This document shows, piece by piece, positions 61,141 to 64,000 of a DNA stretch of 64,000 nt (positions within the stretch are counted from its first letter, which is position 1; every line of letters starts with the position of its first letter). This DNA is from Ruminococcaceae bacterium BL-4. Lineage in GTDB: Bacteria > Bacillota > Clostridia > Oscillospirales > Acutalibacteraceae. The position numbers were made by a program, and so were the translations under genes. The notes below the pieces were generated by a model. That model ran no database searches and was not told the origin of the DNA. It saw only the letters and a program-made list of their open reading frames with translations. The DNA is taken from NCBI GenBank assembly GCA_902809935.1, contig LR778134.1, forward strand, positions 1,860,001 through 1,924,000. The letters run 5' to 3'.

Positions 61141-62661
61141 ATGCTGAACCGTGAGGTACTCACCGCAAGTGAAGCGGTTTATAACGGCTGTCAGGAACAG
61201 CCAGTGGATGTAGACGTTAGTCTTCCCGATTATTGTCCGGATATTCAGAAGATTTTGAAATGTCAGGTATGCCCGGCTATTTCTTCCTGCAGTGCCTCCG
61301 GGGATCATCTGGAAGTGGAAGGGACTTACACTGTACGTGTCTTTTATCTGGATTCGGGTGGAATGGTCGTCCGCAGCTATGAGATGGAGGATTCTTTTTT
61401 ATCAACCATTTCTTTAAAGTGTACCGTGGAAAACCCAAGAATTTATGCGTATCTCAAGATGGAATACGTTAACTGTCGGGCTACAAGTCCACGTCGATTG
61501 GACATCCATGGAGCTTTTTCTATTTGCGCTCGTGTTTATGGAGCTTGCAATGTAGAAGCTGTTTCCTCTGTGAATGAAGAGAGTGTAGAGGAGCTGCCCC
61601 AAAATCTGCAGTATACTACTGGCTCCGGCTGCTTTAGGCAGCCATTCACCTTGGAAGATAATCTGGAACTGCCGCAGGGAAAACTGCCCGCAGATCGGAT
61701 TCTTCGTACGCAAGCGGTGTGCTTCTGCAAAGAAAAGACACCGATGGCAGATGGACTGCAAATTAGTGGAGAAGTTCGCCTGAAAATTCTTTATGCTTCT
61801 GCAGAAGAGAGTATGCCGCCCGAAACAATGGAGTATACGATGCCATTTGATCAGGAGATCGCCTGTGATTCCATGACAGAGGATAGCCTCTATTCTCTGG
61901 AAGTTTCGGTTTCCTCTGTCACTGTTCAAATTCATACGGATTATTCTGGTGAACTCACTACTTTTGAAACGCATATTCGCTTAACTGCATCTGTTACTTG
62001 TTATGAAGAGCAACAAAAATCTATTTTACAGGATGCTTATTCCCGCACCTGTGAACTAACGCTTACAAAAAAGCAGCAGGAAATCGAGAGTTTAAAACAG
62101 CTTTTTTCAGATACCTGTACCCATAAATTTTCGATAGAGGGAGAAAGTCCTATCACCAAAGTGATTGATCTTTGGAACGAGACCTGTACCATATCCGGCA
62201 CTGTCGAAAATGGAGAACTAAAATTCTCAGGGAAAATGAATATTTGTGTGTTGGCGGTCAACGCAGAAAACACACCATTTTACTTTGAGCGAACAACAGA
62301 ATTTTCTCTCAGCAAATCATTTGAAGGAACAGGGACGATCCAGTGCATTGCACAAGTACTTCTGACGGATCTAAGTTATCATTTGACGGATGCTGGCATT
62401 GACCTGCGAGCTGAACTTGCAATTACGGCCCAACTTTATGAGCAAAAGACGATTAATCTGATTACGGATGCAGCCTTGGATGAAAGTAAACCAAAGGTGT
62501 TGGATCATACCGCAGCACTTAGTCTCTATTTTGCGTCGGAGGAAGAAAACCTTTGGTCTATTGCACGTGCTTATTGCAGTAGCCTCTCCGCTATCAGAAA
62601 AGAAAACGATTTGCCGGAAGACGCTACATCGGCGTCCGGTATGCTATTAATTCCAATGTGA
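61141..62661 (+). CDS. sipL: SpoIVA-interacting coat morphogenetic protein SipL
   Basis: 506 residues from the ATG at 61141 behind AAAAAGGAGAG; an upstream in-frame ATG at 61108 lies before that site. DUF3794 domains occur in tandem, beginning LTASEAVYNGCQEQPVDVDV and again near residues 170-290 and 330-440, with repeated 'DYCPDIQKILKC'-type patterns at the first. A C-terminal LysM domain (about 458-506, ENLWSIARAYCSSLSAIRKEN) completes the SipL layout known from Clostridioides difficile, where it binds SpoIVA and takes the place of SpoVID. The order spoVM-sipL-spoIVA supports the call. Confidence 0.88.
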   Translation: MLNREVLTASEAVYNGCQEQPVDVDVSLPDYCPDIQKILKCQVCPAISSCSASGDHLEVEGTYTVRVFYLDSGGMVVRSYEMEDSFLSTISLKCTVENPRIYAYLKMEYVNCRATSPRRLDIHGAFSICARVYGACNVEAVSSVNEESVEELPQNLQYTTGSGCFRQPFTLEDNLELPQGKLPADRILRTQAVCFCKEKTPMADGLQISGEVRLKILYASAEESMPPETMEYTMPFDQEIACDSMTEDSLYSLEVSVSSVTVQIHTDYSGELTTFETHIRLTASVTCYEEQQKSILQDAYSRTCELTLTKKQQEIESLKQLFSDTCTHKFSIEGESPITKVIDLWNETCTISGTVENGELKFSGKMNICVLAVNAENTPFYFERTTEFSLSKSFEGTGTIQCIAQVLLTDLSYHLTDAGIDLRAELAITAQLYEQKTINLITDAALDESKPKVLDHTAALSLYFASEEENLWSIARAYCSSLSAIRKENDLPEDATSASGMLLIPM

Positions 62662-62680
62662 GAGAGGAGGGAATATTCAA

Positions 62681-64000
62681 ATGGAAGAGCGTAATCTTTA
62701 CGATGATATTGCCCAGAGAACAAATGGCGATATTTATATCGGCGTGGTTGGACCGGTACGTACCGGAAAATCCACCTTCATCAAAAAATTTATGGATACA
62801 ATCGTGATCCCAAATATTCAGGAGAAAGCGAAAAAAGATCGTGCTGTCGATGAACTTCCGCAGTCTGCAGGCGGCAGAACCATTATGACCACAGAGCCAA
62901 AATTCATTCCGGAACAGGCAGTCCGAATTCAAATTGATCAGAGTGCTGCCTTTTCAGTTCGTATGATTGATTGTGTCGGGTATATTGTTCCGAGTGCTTT
63001 GGGGTATATCGAAAACGACGTGCCGCGTATGGTGATGACACCATGGTATGAAGATCCGATTCCATTTAATATGGCAGCTGAAATCGGTACAAAAAAGGTA
63101 ATCACGGAGCATTCTACGATTGGATTGGTTGTCACAACAGATGGATCTATCAGCGATCTTCCGAGAGAAGAATATGAAGAAGCGGAAGAGCGTGTCATCA
63201 AAGAATTAAAAGAGATTAAAAAGCCGTTTATCGTTTTGCTGAATTCTGTAGATCCAAGCTCAGAAGAAACAAAAGCAATGGCTTCTCAACTGGAGCAAAA
63301 ATATAAAGTCGCGGTTTTGCCTGTTAACTGTTTGGAACTCGACGAAAAACAAATCCGTGAAATCCTTTCTAAAGTTCTTTTTGAATTTCCTGTCAAAGAA
63401 ATTAAAGTGGATATGCCAAAATGGCTGTCGGCTTTGGAAAAAGAGCATTGGCTGCGCAGTGCGGTTTATGGTTCCATTCAGCAAAATGCAGTTAAAATTA
63501 GCCGGATCAGAGATATTACGCCGCTTACTCAACAAATCTGTGGTTGCGAGTATGTTGAGAGCGCAAAGACGGAATCGATTGATCTTGGAACAGGAAAAGC
63601 CCGCATTGAAATTCATCTGCAAAAAGAGCTTTTCTATCAGGTATTGGGTGAAAAGACTGGCCTCTCTATTGAAAATGAAGGGGACTTATTATCCTGTATG
63701 CTTCGTTTTGCAGATATGCAGAAAGAGTATAACAAGCTGAAAGATGCTTATCATGATGTAGAAGCCGGAGGTTATGGAATTGTAATGCCTGAGATCAATG
63801 AATTGTCACTGGACGATCCTCAGATTATTCGCCAGGGTGGAAAGTACGGAGTTCGTTTAAAGGCTTCTGCACCGGCAATCCATATGATTAAAACAAATAT
63901 TACAACAGAGATTACTCCGATTGTCGGCAGCGAAGCACAAAGTCAAGAAATGGTTACTTATCTGCTGAAGGAATTTGAAGAAAATCCCGGAAAGATCTGG
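62681..64000 (+). CDS. spoIVA: Stage IV sporulation protein A, C-terminus cut by window end
   Basis: 440 residues visible; the family is about 492, so about 50 are missing. It starts MEERNLYDDIAQRTNGDIYI, and the Walker A GPVRTGKSTFIKKF (about 26-39) is intact. The sensor-rich segment ESAF-like DCVGYIVPSALGYI (about 94-107) and TPWYEDPIPFNMAAEIGTKK follow. SpoIVA is an ATPase that polymerises irreversibly on the forespore surface as the coat base, anchored by SpoVM. AGAGGAGGG precedes the ATG, 19 bp after sipL, so the two are co-transcribed. Confidence 0.96.
   Translation, partial: MEERNLYDDIAQRTNGDIYIGVVGPVRTGKSTFIKKFMDTIVIPNIQEKAKKDRAVDELPQSAGGRTIMTTEPKFIPEQAVRIQIDQSAAFSVRMIDCVGYIVPSALGYIENDVPRMVMTPWYEDPIPFNMAAEIGTKKVITEHSTIGLVVTTDGSISDLPREEYEEAEERVIKELKEIKKPFIVLLNSVDPSSEETKAMASQLEQKYKVAVLPVNCLELDEKQIREILSKVLFEFPVKEIKVDMPKWLSALEKEHWLRSAVYGSIQQNAVKISRIRDITPLTQQICGCEYVESAKTESIDLGTGKARIEIHLQKELFYQVLGEKTGLSIENEGDLLSCMLRFADMQKEYNKLKDAYHDVEAGGYGIVMPEINELSLDDPQIIRQGGKYGVRLKASAPAIHMIKTNITTEITPIVGSEAQSQEMVTYLLKEFEENPGKIW

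Overview
The window reads as a chromosomal segment of a spore-forming, fermentative, low-to-moderate GC Clostridia, most likely Oscillospirales/Ruminococcaceae. This is inferred from gene content and synteny, with no database search. The support is spore genes (alpha/beta SASP, pdaB, ytfJ, spoVM, sipL, spoIVA), a complete acetyl-CoA to butyryl-CoA operon with a CoA-transferase, and Bacillus/Clostridium-type gene order. I see no prophage, insertion sequence, CRISPR array, defence island or rRNA.

Layout. 1-2.3 kb: end of a Ppx/GppA gene and a GntR/ABC-2 operon with its own operator (minus strand). 2.4-5.6 kb: a 1035-residue secreted SH3-repeat lysozyme. 5.8-11.1 kb: VOC protein, metallo-beta-lactamase-fold hydrolase, pdaB, two unknowns or spore genes, SASP, a BofC-like protein and a class A PBP. 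11.3-14.8 kb: hom-thrB-lysC. 14.9-16.0 kb: tRNA-Pro(GGG), a GNAT enzyme and an unknown protein. 16.3-19.4 kb: gltX-glnS. 19.6-26.0 kb: thl-crt-hbd-bcd-etfB-etfA behind a long structured leader, facing a butyrate/acetate-type CoA-transferase (26.2-27.5 kb). 27.7-34.1 kb: WYL regulator, mntP, hisH-hisF, a dac gene, pgi and a small P-loop protein. 34.1-38.6 kb: yceD-rpmF, DUF512 protein-der-plsY, rpmB. 38.8-43.9 kb: site-2 protease, scpA-scpB-DUF2953-ytfJ-dac-rluB. 44.0-47.3 kb: a three-gene biotin carboxyltransferase set. 47.4-61.0 kb: yicC-remA-gmk-rpoZ-priA-def-fmt-yugP-rsmB-rlmN-prpC-prkC-rsgA-thiN-(small membrane ORF)-spoVM. 61.1-64.0 kb: sipL-spoIVA (cut by the window end).

How the genes work together. 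Butyryl-CoA made by Thl-Crt-Hbd-Bcd/Etf can be released as acid by the CoA-transferase. The 44-47 kb genes resemble the 12S, 1.3S and 5S subunits of a soluble transcarboxylase, with no biotin carboxylase or membrane decarboxylase subunit beside them; the 12S-like subunit is unusual. SpoVM, SipL and SpoIVA are encoded together and form the expected basement layer of the spore coat.

Most worth following up: the odd transcarboxylase-like cluster; a 29-residue spoVM gene with Ser at the position of the functionally important Pro9; an SH3 domain apparently inserted inside a GH24 lysozyme domain; the structured leader and internal hairpin of the butyrate operon; and a perfect 20-bp palindrome before the GNAT gene. 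Nothing here is clearly a wholly new system.
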